Positions 1 through 5,877 of a stretch of 33,602 nucleotides of DNA are shown in pieces. Each line of letters begins with the position of its first letter. Position 1 is the first letter of the stretch. A model generated the notes under the pieces. That model saw nothing but the letters and a program-made list of their open reading frames with translations. It was not told the origin of the DNA and searched no databases. The stretch spans positions 1-33,602 of the forward strand of contig JAJZCD010000009.1 of assembly GCA_021851735.1 (NCBI GenBank), written 5' to 3'. The stretch is from a bacterium. Its GTDB lineage: Bacteria > Patescibacteriota > Saccharimonadia > Saccharimonadales > UBA4665. Made by a program: the position numbers and the translations under genes.

Positions 1-9
1 CCTAAAGAT

Positions 10-37
10 GAGCCCGGCAGCCTACGCTGCCCGGCTC
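10..37. other. GC-rich hairpin at the left edge
   Basis: A 12-bp stem (GAGCCCGGCAGC pairing with GCTGCCCGGCTC, one C-C mismatch) closes a 4-nt loop (CTAC). On the minus strand it is followed by ATCTTTAGG, a weak U-tract, so it could be a terminator for leftward transcription. No minus-strand gene is visible just upstream of it, so the role is open. Confidence 0.4.
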
Positions 38-90
38 AAAACCGAAGAGCTAAGTTCGGAACGAGTGTTGCAAAAAACGGGAGCTTGACA

Positions 91-312
91 ATGGCTTCAA
101 ACTTATATATCGAAACAAAGGGTCGGTGTCTGGGGATAACGAAGAAAACACAAAGGAAGATATATATATATCTCGTAAGTGGAACTGTGGCGGTTATTGT
201 CGACAAAGACAGGAGTGAGTATATTACACCGGCAACTTTCAATATCCCCGCAAAAACATACCATAGAATTGAGGCAGTTACCGATATTGTAATGGCCCTC
301 TTTGAAGAATAG
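91..312 (+). CDS. small cupin-like protein
   Basis: This 73-residue protein resembles the second half of a single cupin barrel. The segment LVSGTVAVIVD fits a cupin strand-turn-strand, and IPAKTYHRIEA fits cupin motif 2 (PxGxxH-like) near the C-terminus. The histidines of motif 1 are missing: KTQRK sits where HxH is expected, so metal binding is doubtful. The start is placed at ATG 91 because GGGAG lies 8 nt upstream; TTG 85 is in the same frame. The frame is also open back to the window edge, so a longer gene or an N-terminally eroded cupin cannot be excluded, although the upstream translation is not cupin-like. An antisense ORF at 36-242 is treated as a shadow. Function unknown. Confidence 0.5.
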   Translation: MASNLYIETKGRCLGITKKTQRKIYIYLVSGTVAVIVDKDRSEYITPATFNIPAKTYHRIEAVTDIVMALFEE

Positions 313-399
313 TTGCTATAGCGTCTACGACGGCCCTCTAATTTGGTAATATACGATCACAGTAAGCCCTTGGGTTTAGCGAAGATACGAGGAGTCAAT

Positions 400-427
400 A
401 AGAGGTCCTCTTTGCTATGATAATAAG
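400..427 (+). promoter_or_regulatory. extended -10 promoter with palindrome, leaderless start
   Basis: TATGAT at 416-421 is preceded by TG in extended -10 spacing (TGC-TATGAT) and ends 6 nt before ATG 428, so the transcript should begin at or next to the start codon. The perfect palindrome AAGAGG-T-CCTCTT (400-412) lies immediately upstream and could be an operator. No good -35 box is visible. Confidence 0.5.
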
Positions 428-1195
428 ATGAAAATTATGACCTACAATTTGCTCAATGGTGCAGTTGATCAGTTTAATGAAGTTATCCAAGTAGTCAACA
501 CGGAGAAGCCGGACTTCCTAACTTTAAATGAAGCGAATGGATTTGATGTGGACAACAACAAAAGATTGCTAGAGTTTGCCAGCAAGACGCACTTCCCATA
601 CCATAGGCTCGCTATATGTGGAGACGGAGATAGCTATCACGTTGCAGTCTTCTCAAGGCTGCCGTTCAAATCAGTTAATACAATAAGTCCATTTGCCCGA
701 GCAGCCATTGTGGCGATAGTTGACACCCCTACTGGGGAGATCGTTTTTATCGGAACGCACCTAACACCTTACACCGAAGACCTTCGCATTCCAGAAGCGA
801 AAATGATCATTGAGACTCTGAAAAATTATCCAAAAAGTATAGTTATGGGAGATCTCAACTCATTATCACCGTCTGATGGCTACGACGAAGCAATGGTTAA
901 TGGGTTTAACGACATGCAGATTAAGAAATTTACGACGCAAGGCAAGCTTCGTTATGATGTGATGAATTTGTTTTTGGAAAACGGCTTCATAGATACGGCC
1001 GTTCTCTTTGGAAAGCAGAGAATTATCACTGCACCAACCTCACTTAACGAATATGAAGCCCATACAAATATGAGGCTCGACTATATACTTACTTCTGGGT
1101 CGCTGAAAGACAGAGTCAAAACGTACGATGTGATACAAAATGGGTTGACCGATAAATCGTCAGACCACTACCCGGTTGCAATAACTCTTGGGTAG
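428..1195 (+). CDS. endonuclease/exonuclease/phosphatase (EEP) family protein
   Basis: The 255-residue protein has the EEP (DNase I-like) fold motifs in order: TYNLLN near residue 5, the metal-binding Glu in LNEANGF (E35), GTHLTP with catalytic His near 111, GDLNSLS with the Asp-x-Asn pair near 142-144, a substrate-loop RLDYI late in the protein, and C-terminal SSDHYPV carrying the Asp-His pair. All catalytic positions look intact, so an active Mg-dependent phosphodiesterase or phosphatase is likely. The substrate (DNA, nucleotide, phospholipid or sugar phosphate) cannot be told from sequence. No signal peptide is visible, so it should be cytoplasmic. It stands alone on the plus strand and appears leaderless. 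Confidence 0.85.
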   Translation: MKIMTYNLLNGAVDQFNEVIQVVNTEKPDFLTLNEANGFDVDNNKRLLEFASKTHFPYHRLAICGDGDSYHVAVFSRLPFKSVNTISPFARAAIVAIVDTPTGEIVFIGTHLTPYTEDLRIPEAKMIIETLKNYPKSIVMGDLNSLSPSDGYDEAMVNGFNDMQIKKFTTQGKLRYDVMNLFLENGFIDTAVLFGKQRIITAPTSLNEYEAHTNMRLDYILTSGSLKDRVKTYDVIQNGLTDKSSDHYPVAITLG

Positions 1196-1221
1196 TCACG
1201 CAAATTGGTTACTGCCACGTA

Positions 1222-1242
1222 TACGATGGAGCTCCAATCGTA
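1222..1242. other. imperfect dyad after the EEP gene
   Basis: TACGAT and ATCGTA flank the core palindrome GGAGCTCC with a one-base asymmetry. It lies 27 nt after the EEP stop codon. There is no T-run after it, so it is a weak terminator candidate or a protein-binding dyad. The rest of 1196-1277 shows nothing else. Confidence 0.3.
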
Positions 1243-1277
1243 GTAATATGGAAGTCTTCTCACGAAGTCTTTTTGGC

Positions 1278-1480
1278 TTATCGGTCACTATCTAGAGTTT
1301 CTGCCAGGTTTGTAAAGAAATCTCTAGAGTATTCGTAATCATCCTTAGCTAACTCTCTGGCTGCGCCACTACTAATAGAGTCCCGCTATCGACCGTTGCG
1401 TCGCCACGTCTACGGGACCCGTAGAGGAATATAGACTTGGGGTGAAATTGTTCTAGGACTTTGAGCATAGTAGTTATCAT
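1278..1480 (-). pseudogene. decayed MNT-type nucleotidyltransferase
   Basis: Reading leftward from ATG 1480, one frame gives an N-terminal helix followed by SIFLYGSRRRGDATVDSGTL and LVVAQ. This closely follows the minimal nucleotidyltransferase signature (hhLFGSrArGdxxxxSDiDLhV). The catalytic D-x-D is gone: SGT stands where SDxD is expected. The frame then hits TAG at 1349-1351. A second frame from about 1383 continues as coding-like sequence (ARELAKDDYEYSRDFF) to a TAA at 1278. A frameshift between about 1352 and 1385 would join the two into a roughly 65-residue protein. Such proteins often pair with a HEPN partner in toxin-antitoxin systems, but none is seen nearby. It is read as a dead gene: active-site loss plus a broken frame. 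Confidence 0.65.
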
Positions 1481-1508
1481 GGGGCCAGAGTTCGCTACTG
1501 ATAACCCA

Positions 1509-1856
1509 TTACTTATTCTGCACAAACTCGACTTTGTTACCGTCTGGGTCTAGCACACTAAATTCAATAGCCCATTCTTCCTCGACTAGTTTTTTATAGA
1601 TATTGAGCCCTTTTTCTTGCGCCTTCGCATACTCGGTTTTCGCATCTTCTACGGCGAGAATGAATGTCTGCGAGCCCGGTATTTCCCGTTTTTCTGTAGC
1701 CTTCTTAAGACCTAGTTTAATGCCGTTGTCGAACAGGAATGATGCGTATTTGTCTCCACTCCAATACTCAAGCTTCAGACCAATCTGATTTGTATAAAAG
1801 TCGAGTACGGCATCAATATCATTGGTATAAAAAACTACCGCATCAAGTATATTCAT
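1509..1856 (-). CDS. VOC (glyoxalase/bleomycin-resistance fold) protein
   Basis: The 115-residue protein has the two beta-alpha-beta-beta-beta modules of the VOC superfamily: VVFYTNDIDAVLDFYTNQIGLKLEY in the first half (cut here as two runs: VVFYTNDIDAV and LDFYTNQIG), and FSVLDPDGNKVEFVQ at the C-terminus, the classic closing strand with its conserved Glu. The metal ligands are incomplete for a true glyoxalase I, so the reaction is unknown. It may be a dioxygenase-like, isomerase-like or ligand-binding member. TATAGT with an upstream TG lies 6 nt before ATG 1856, so it can be transcribed separately as a leaderless mRNA even though it follows the membrane gene by only 7 nt. Confidence 0.8.
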   Translation of the reverse strand: MNILDAVVFYTNDIDAVLDFYTNQIGLKLEYWSGDKYASFLFDNGIKLGLKKATEKREIPGSQTFILAVEDAKTEYAKAQEKGLNIYKKLVEEEWAIEFSVLDPDGNKVEFVQNK

Positions 1857-1863
1857 GCTACTA

Positions 1864-2493
1864 CTATACCAAAGGTGCTTCTTCTAATTCCGACTCTTTA
1901 TGCTTTTTACGTTTGGCCGTCAACCGCCACCTATACACCGAGCTTAGGAATACCACGAAAACGAGTAACCATAGAGCTGAATACGAGACCGTGAGCAAAT
2001 TGTATTTCTGTAACGCCACCAATATGAGGGTCAGTTTGAGCATCAGTAAGTAGTAGCTGGGAAGCGACTCAGAGTATGGGTCGTTTCTCGTCTTTCTAAA
2101 AGTTGGCACGAACGAGATAATCTCAGCAGCCGTTACAACGGCGAGTGACAGAACGGGGCGATCATTAAATAGTACGTAAGCAGCAACACCAACGACAGTA
2201 ATTGCAAGACAAACTTTGTCCATAAACACTACGTCCTTCGTACCAAACCTGAAGCAGTAGAACAATATCACACCGTCAACCGCTACTCCGAGGATGGTCG
2301 GTATGGCGCCGACTCCGGCTCCACCAATGAGCTGCAAATAGGCGACGATGGCGGTAACGAGGAAGATGCTAATCCACGTATACAAATGTGGCCTATTTTT
2401 ACCTTTGAACATATCAATCAGGTAGGGGGCGTATGCAATAAGGGCTATGCCAGTAGCTATGATAGATGCGATGATTTTTATGATATGCAGCAT
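1864..2493 (-). CDS. PQ-loop-like multi-spanning membrane protein
   Basis: The 209-residue protein has about seven hydrophobic segments and a basic tail (RRWLTAKRKKH-like). The N-terminal segment YLIDMFKGKNRPHLYTW resembles the loop-proline signature of PQ-loop/SWEET-type proteins (YxxxxxKGKxxPHxxxW), and a second weaker copy (SFVPTFRKTRNDPYSES) lies in the C-terminal half, consistent with two triple-helix bundles. PQ-loop proteins carry sugars, amino acids or cofactors; the substrate here is unknown. It starts 6 nt after the SDR stop codon with no promoter of its own visible, so it is probably co-transcribed with the SDR gene. ATG 2493 has no strong ribosome binding site. Confidence 0.7.
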   Translation of the reverse strand: MLHIIKIIASIIATGIALIAYAPYLIDMFKGKNRPHLYTWISIFLVTAIVAYLQLIGGAGVGAIPTILGVAVDGVILFYCFRFGTKDVVFMDKVCLAITVVGVAAYVLFNDRPVLSLAVVTAAEIISFVPTFRKTRNDPYSESLPSYYLLMLKLTLILVALQKYNLLTVSYSALWLLVFVVFLSSVYRWRLTAKRKKHKESELEEAPLV

Positions 2494-2499
2494 CAGGCT

Positions 2500-3174
2500 C
2501 TAATCAGGTTTGTAAAGTTTTGCGGGCCTCCGGTTGATAATAATCTCACTCACCTCCATGTTCTTAGGCAGGCCGAGGATTTGTCTCATGAACACTGCAA
2601 TATCTTCCGGATTCATCCAGTTTTCGGGGTCTGGTAGGTCTTGGCCATGTACCTTCTTAGCGATATCCGACTTGAACCCGCCAACACAGAAGCTGATAAC
2701 TCGGTTAGTGGCTTTCAGTTCGACTTGCAGGTTCTGGCTAAAGCCACGCATCGCCCACTTAGAGGAACCGTATGCTGCTTGGTCAGGATAGGCTTTCAGG
2801 CCGACTGTTGAAGATACATTAACAATGTCTGTGCCATCTTGTTTTATGCGGTCAGTAAGACCTGACACAAGGAGAATCGGTCCCTTGATATTCACGCCGA
2901 AGACTCGGTCAAGTTCACCCTCGGTTACTTTATTAAGCGGCTCGAGGCTCATCACCCCGGCACAGTTCACTAATGCTTCGAGTGGCTCGTTTACGGCAAG
3001 TATTTTTTCGGTGGCTGACGCAACAGAAGTCGCATCTGTAAGGTCAGTTAAGAAGTTATCGGTTGCGTACTTGCTGTCACGGCGTGAAATATTCACGACT
3101 CGTTTACCAGCTTCTTTGTACAGTCTTGCTATTTGTAGCCCTAATCCGTCACTTGCGCCAGTTATTACAATCAT
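2500..3174 (-). CDS. short-chain dehydrogenase/reductase (SDR)
   Basis: A classical SDR of 224 residues. It has the NAD(P)-binding TGASDGLG at residues 5-12, NCAGVM near 70 (the NNAG motif), the catalytic Ser in NVSST near 121, and the Tyr-Lys pair in YGSSK (Y135, K139). The basic residues SRR after strand 2 suggest NADPH preference. Start: an in-frame ATG exists at 3180, but TATCAT with an extended TG sits so that its +1 falls at ATG 3174, which favours the shorter leaderless form. It is first in a probable two-gene unit with the membrane protein. The substrate cannot be predicted. Confidence 0.88.
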   Translation of the reverse strand: MIVITGASDGLGLQIARLYKEAGKRVVNISRRDSKYATDNFLTDLTDATSVASATEKILAVNEPLEALVNCAGVMSLEPLNKVTEGELDRVFGVNIKGPILLVSGLTDRIKQDGTDIVNVSSTVGLKAYPDQAAYGSSKWAMRGFSQNLQVELKATNRVISFCVGGFKSDIAKKVHGQDLPDPENWMNPEDIAVFMRQILGLPKNMEVSEIIINRRPAKLYKPD

Positions 3175-3180
3175 GGTCAT

Positions 3181-3687
3181 ATGATACCACTAGCGAGACC
3201 CTACTCGTAGCCAGTTGCAATTTGTCAGGTGTAGATTCCAGTACCGTAGGGCAATGACCCTAACGAGACTCGAACGCCCATCTCAATCTGTTAGCACACG
3301 AAAATCTCAGTGTTTTGTTCGCAACTTGAACTGTTAGCGCCTCTTGAGAACGTTTTACGCCCCCTCCCCGTCATATTCAGGAAGAAGTACTATGGGGTTA
3401 TTGTGAAATGGCGAGGGTAATAAGTTCTGGGTTTGCTCTACTTGTTCCGGAAATAATTCAGCCATACTGGCATTGACACCAGCGATTGCAACATCGTGCT
3501 CGGAAATAATTATGCAGGTTTGGTATCTAGCTTCCAATTCGATGTCAGATGTTTTCTATACCGCTTATGCTTTGGCTATGGAAAAGAGACGTTGCCCAAA
3601 CTTTTTTGGAAGATTACAGGGGTCGGAACGTTGAAGCCGAAATGCAAGAAATACAACAGTTCCTGGATGAAGCGTGCTTACAGCAGA
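3181..3687. other. gene-poor stretch with ORF remnants
   Basis: No confident intact gene lies here. A minus-strand frame (3355-3552) encodes a protein-like run containing EARYQTCIIISEHDVAI and PIVLLPEYDGEGA but has only a TTG start and a TAG just upstream. A T-arm-like string (TCGAAC in reverse) at about 3268 is not followed by a foldable tRNA. CTGTTAGC occurs twice, about 44 bp apart (near 3288 and 3332). The stretch reads like eroded sequence between the SDR operon and the toxin-antitoxin pair. Confidence 0.4.
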
Positions 3688-3698
3688 TTGACAAATAG
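3542..3698 (+). pseudogene. short frameshifted ORF upstream of the toxin gene
   Basis: From ATG 3542 one frame reads MSDVFYTAYALAMEK. Around 3581-3588 the coding-like signal moves to another frame, reading RDVAQTFLEDYRG and on through an acidic amphipathic stretch to QQIDK and TAG at 3696-3698. A single-base indel in the A-rich GAAAAGAGA would join them into a protein of about 50 residues. The second frame alone is open from ATG 3549 (49 residues), so a small intact gene is also possible. No family is recognised. The -35 box of the downstream promoter lies inside its last codons. Confidence 0.3.
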
Positions 3699-3722
3699 TA
3701 TCATTTGTAATAAACTATAAGC
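3688..3722 (+). promoter_or_regulatory. promoter and operator of the toxin-antitoxin pair
   Basis: TTGACA (3688-3693), a 17-nt spacer and TAAACT (3711-3716) form a near-consensus promoter whose -10 ends 6 nt before ATG 3723, so the message should be leaderless. A perfect inverted repeat ACAAAT-N6-ATTTGT (3691-3708) fills the spacer. That is the expected place for autorepression by the antitoxin or the toxin-antitoxin complex. Confidence 0.75.
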
Positions 3723-4001
3723 ATGAAGCCATTCGACTGGAACGAGCAAAAAAACAGTTTGCTCAAAGAGACCCGAGGCGTTGGTTTCGAGGAGATCGTA
3801 AACGCTATTGCCGAAAGCCGCGTACTTGATGTTATCCGACACCCCAATACCGACAGATACCCGACACAGCAACTGTATGTAGTCGAAGTCAATAACTATG
3901 CGTATACCGTCCCTTTTGTAGAGACAGAGGAAGTCTGCTTCTTAAGGACAATTTTTCCAAGGCGAAAGTATACGAAACAGTATTTGAGAAAGAAGGATTA
4001 A
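3723..4001 (+). CDS. brnT: BrnT-family toxin
   Basis: The 92-residue protein matches the BrnT family (RelE-like fold ribonuclease toxins). It has the N-terminal FDWNEQKNSLLKETRGVGFEE, split here as FDWNEQKN and RGVGFEE, the core strand YVVEVNNYAYTVPFV, and the C-terminal basic tail FPRRKYTKQYL typical of the catalytic strand region. In characterised BrnT the toxin gene comes first and the antitoxin second, as here. The stop TAA overlaps the next start by one base (TAATG), giving tight coupling. By family it would cleave RNA and arrest translation until neutralised. Nothing in the sequence suggests it is dead. Confidence 0.85.
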   Translation: MKPFDWNEQKNSLLKETRGVGFEEIVNAIAESRVLDVIRHPNTDRYPTQQLYVVEVNNYAYTVPFVETEEVCFLRTIFPRRKYTKQYLRKKD

Positions 4002-4273
4002 TGATGCAATACTTTGACCCACAAGATTTAGATGACGAAGAGCGTGAGCTGTACGAGGCGGTTGAGGACGGCCAGTTTGTTAGCGTCCCGGATCTAGAGG
4101 CAGCAAAGGCGAAGGCTATCGCTTCAGCGAAAGCAACACTCAATAAGACCCGTAATATCAATATCCGTTTATCCGAGCGGGACCTTTATAAACTCAAGGC
4201 GAAGGCTGTTGAAGAAGGTATCCCTTACCAAACTCTGGCATCCTCGATTCTACATAAGGCAACTGCCAAGTAG
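4001..4273 (+). CDS. BrnA-like/CopG-type antitoxin
   Basis: The 90-residue protein is the cognate antitoxin. The C-terminal part, RNINIRLSERDLYKLKAKA followed by EEGIPYQTLASSILHK, is the ribbon-helix-helix DNA-binding domain found in BrnA and related CopG antitoxins. The acidic N-terminus (DPQDLDDEERELYEAVEDG) and the middle helix should wrap the toxin. Two tandem ATGs (4001, 4004) are possible starts; AGAAGGA just upstream is a usable ribosome binding site, and the one-base overlap with the toxin gene favours translational coupling. The inverted repeat in the promoter spacer is its likely operator. The gene ends 14 nt before a strong terminator. Confidence 0.85.
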   Translation: MMQYFDPQDLDDEERELYEAVEDGQFVSVPDLEAAKAKAIASAKATLNKTRNINIRLSERDLYKLKAKAVEEGIPYQTLASSILHKATAK

Positions 4274-4287
4274 CAAGGCATGTAAGT

Positions 4288-4320
4288 AAAAGGCCTACAG
4301 AGTCACCTGTGGGCCTTTTT
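4288..4320 (+). terminator. intrinsic terminator of the toxin-antitoxin operon
   Basis: A 10-bp stem (AGGCCTACAG/CTGTGGGCCT, one G-U pair, loop AGTCAC, 4291-4316) is followed by TTTTT. AAAA precedes the stem, so it may also work for the coiled-coil gene arriving on the minus strand. Confidence 0.85.
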
Positions 4321-4322
4321 GG

Positions 4323-4352
4323 TTCTCGTGGCTAGTGATAGAGGACTCGAAC
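4323..4352 (-). pseudogene. tRNA 3'-end remnant (possible attachment site)
   Basis: On the minus strand this reads as a T-loop (GTTCGAGT), 5 T-stem bases, 7 acceptor bases, a discriminator G and CCA, at exactly the spacing of the intact tRNA-Gln 400 bp away. No T-stem partner, anticodon arm or D arm follows, so it cannot be a working tRNA. The 13 bases TTCTCGTGGCTAG at 4323-4335 are identical to 4730-4742 at the tRNA-Gln 3' end, including 6 bases outside the tRNA. This is what a tRNA-targeting integration or a segmental duplication leaves behind. Confidence 0.6.
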
Positions 4353-4357
4353 TTGCT

Positions 4358-4642
4358 CTAACGAGGTAGTGAAATACCGGCTTGGTTTGCGGCAGCTAAG
4401 AGCTCCGAATTCAGCTTTAAAAGTTTTTCCTCTACGCTAAGCTTCTGGAACTGCTTGTCGGGTGAAAGTCTATTTTGAAGACCCGAAATCATATCGTAAA
4501 TTTCTTTAATGTCGTTTCGGAGGGCTTCAATCTCTCCGAAAACGGGGTGTAACTCATCTTTGACGGCTCCACGAACGCTTATGCTCAGCTCATCTTTAAT
4601 GATTTCACGTATTGCCTGAAGGTCGTCAGTGGTTAAGCTCAT
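4358..4642 (-). CDS. small helical coiled-coil protein
   Basis: The 94-residue protein is almost entirely charged amphipathic helix: an N-terminal TTDDLQAIREIIKDEL repeat-like helix, a central EIEALRNDIKEIYDMISGL with heptad spacing (coiled coil, about residues 35-58), and a C-terminal helix ending GISLPR. It has no membrane segment, catalytic motif or cysteine. Small proteins of this style are common near mobile or toxin-antitoxin regions, but I cannot name a family. TAGAAT with an extended TG ends 6 nt before ATG 4642, giving a leaderless start. It is bracketed by the intact tRNA-Gln and the tRNA remnant, so it may be cargo of whatever created that duplication. Confidence 0.65.
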   Translation of the reverse strand: MSLTTDDLQAIREIIKDELSISVRGAVKDELHPVFGEIEALRNDIKEIYDMISGLQNRLSPDKQFQKLSVEEKLLKLNSELLAAANQAGISLPR

Positions 4643-4729
4643 ATGTACATTCTAACATTTAGACAAAAGGGCTACATCTAAAGTAGTGTAATAAAAAAGT
4701 CTACAGCTCAATCTGCATACCTAGTAAAA

Positions 4730-4742
4730 TTCTCGTGGCTAG
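4730..4742. repeat. 13-bp direct repeat with 4323-4335
   Basis: TTCTCGTGGCTAG covers 6 bases beyond the tRNA-Gln 3' end plus CCA, the discriminator and the first acceptor bases. The identical copy at 4323-4335 abuts the tRNA 3'-end remnant, so the two copies bracket about 400 bp holding one small gene. Confidence 0.7.
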
Positions 4743-4809
4743 GGCGGAGGGATTCGAACCCCCGATCACGGGACCAAAACCCGTTGCCTTACCGCTTGGC
4801 TACGCCCTA
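4736..4809 (-). tRNA. tRNA-Gln(UUG)
   Basis: A complete cloverleaf on the minus strand: acceptor TAGGGCG pairs with CGCCCTA (U1-A72, typical of bacterial tRNA-Gln), D stem GCC/GGC, anticodon stem ACGGG/CCCGT with loop TTTTGGT and anticodon TTG, T stem GGGGG/CCCTC with loop TTCGAAT, discriminator G and an encoded CCA. Length is 74 nt including CCA. Confidence 0.95.
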
Positions 4810-4825
4810 ATAAATTAACAGGTAA

Positions 4826-4854
4826 ATTTTACCGTATTGTACAGATTGAAACAA
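4826..4854 (-). promoter_or_regulatory. tRNA-Gln promoter
   Basis: On the minus strand TTGTTT (4849-4854), a 17-nt spacer and TAAAAT (4826-4831) lie 16 nt before the mature tRNA 5' end. Confidence 0.6.
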
Positions 4855-4882
4855 CTGTTTCGCTGCTGTGCCGCCAACGTAG

Positions 4883-4912
4883 TTGCGTCAGTACAGTAAT
4901 TACGGGTATTAT
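4883..4912 (+). promoter_or_regulatory. promoter of the hydrolase gene
   Basis: TTGCGT (4883-4888), an 18-nt spacer and TATTAT (4907-4912), 13 nt before ATG 4926. The short leader has no strong Shine-Dalgarno sequence. This is the probable start of the plus-strand block that runs to 9277. Confidence 0.45.
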
Positions 4913-4925
4913 ATACGAAGTAATC

Positions 4926-5852
4926 ATGACAAAAGAGGTGAAAAACCCGGCCGATTTTATTGAGCCGCTTTACATAAATGGTTTGAACGGGCGTATGCTT
5001 ACTGCGCCCGCGACCAAAAAATACAAACGAGAGATTTTGCTAGTGTATGGACATCATGCGCTGCTCGAGCGATGGTGGGGATTGGTAGAGAACTTACAAG
5101 ACTTCGGTACGGTCACCATGCCTGATCTGCCTGGACTTGGGGGTATGGACAGTTTCTACAAGATAGGTCAAGCACCTACGATAGATAATTACGCTGACTA
5201 CATGGCGGCGTTTATAAAAATGCGGTATCGCAACCGTCGTGTGACCTTGGTGGGCATATCGTTTGGTTTTGTAATACTGACGCGTATGTTGCAGCGCTAC
5301 CCTGAACTGTCTAAAAAGGTAGACTTAGTCGTTAGTATCGTCGGTTTTATGCACCGCGACGATTTCTTGTTCCCGCCCCGTACTCGTAAAATATATAGCC
5401 GCGTAACACGTATGTTTTCGATACCGCCTATACCGTTTTTGATTCGTTACTGCGCGTTAAATAGATATGTAATAAAAAACCTATACGTGCGCATGCCGGC
5501 AGGTCGTCGCCGGTTCCTTGAGATGATAGCTACTGATTTTGATGAGATGATGGATTTCGAGGTGCAGTTATGGCAGCGCAATGACGTTCGGACACATTGG
5601 CGTACGACAAGTGAATTCCTGGATATAGACAACTGTAAACAACCGATAGATTTGCCGGTTTGGCATATAGTATCAAAATCGGACCACTATTTTGATAACT
5701 ATATGGTTGAGCAGCATATGCAGGTGGTGTATAGCAGCTATCACAAGTCGGTTATGAACTCACATGCCCACACGCCGAGCGTCTTAGGTACTAAGGAGGA
5801 GCTTGCTATTATGGTGCCGCCAGCACTGCGGCGTGTCCTGCGCAAGCGGTAG
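4926..5852 (+). CDS. alpha/beta-hydrolase fold protein
   Basis: The 308-residue protein follows the alpha/beta hydrolase plan: an early strand ILLVYGHHALLERWW with an HG-type oxyanion loop (GHHA), PDLPGLGG after strand 4, the nucleophile elbow VGISFGF (G-x-S-x-G), and a late VSKSDHYFD (acid candidate) followed by NSHAHTPS (His candidate). A basic, aromatic insert between them (about residues 145-210) should form the lid. No signal peptide is apparent. The position directly before two GT4 genes suggests, but does not prove, a role in lipid or glycolipid metabolism. The exact reaction is unknown. Confidence 0.82.
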   Translation: MTKEVKNPADFIEPLYINGLNGRMLTAPATKKYKREILLVYGHHALLERWWGLVENLQDFGTVTMPDLPGLGGMDSFYKIGQAPTIDNYADYMAAFIKMRYRNRRVTLVGISFGFVILTRMLQRYPELSKKVDLVVSIVGFMHRDDFLFPPRTRKIYSRVTRMFSIPPIPFLIRYCALNRYVIKNLYVRMPAGRRRFLEMIATDFDEMMDFEVQLWQRNDVRTHWRTTSEFLDIDNCKQPIDLPVWHIVSKSDHYFDNYMVEQHMQVVYSSYHKSVMNSHAHTPSVLGTKEELAIMVPPALRRVLRKR

Positions 5853-5877
5853 TGGATGCTATAATGGGATATAAGGT

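Noticed and set aside
3238-3300. Possible reverse-strand tRNA (GACTCGAAC T-loop-like string)
   Set aside because: No TGG/CCA at the right distance, no pairing T stem, and no acceptor or anticodon arm could be folded.
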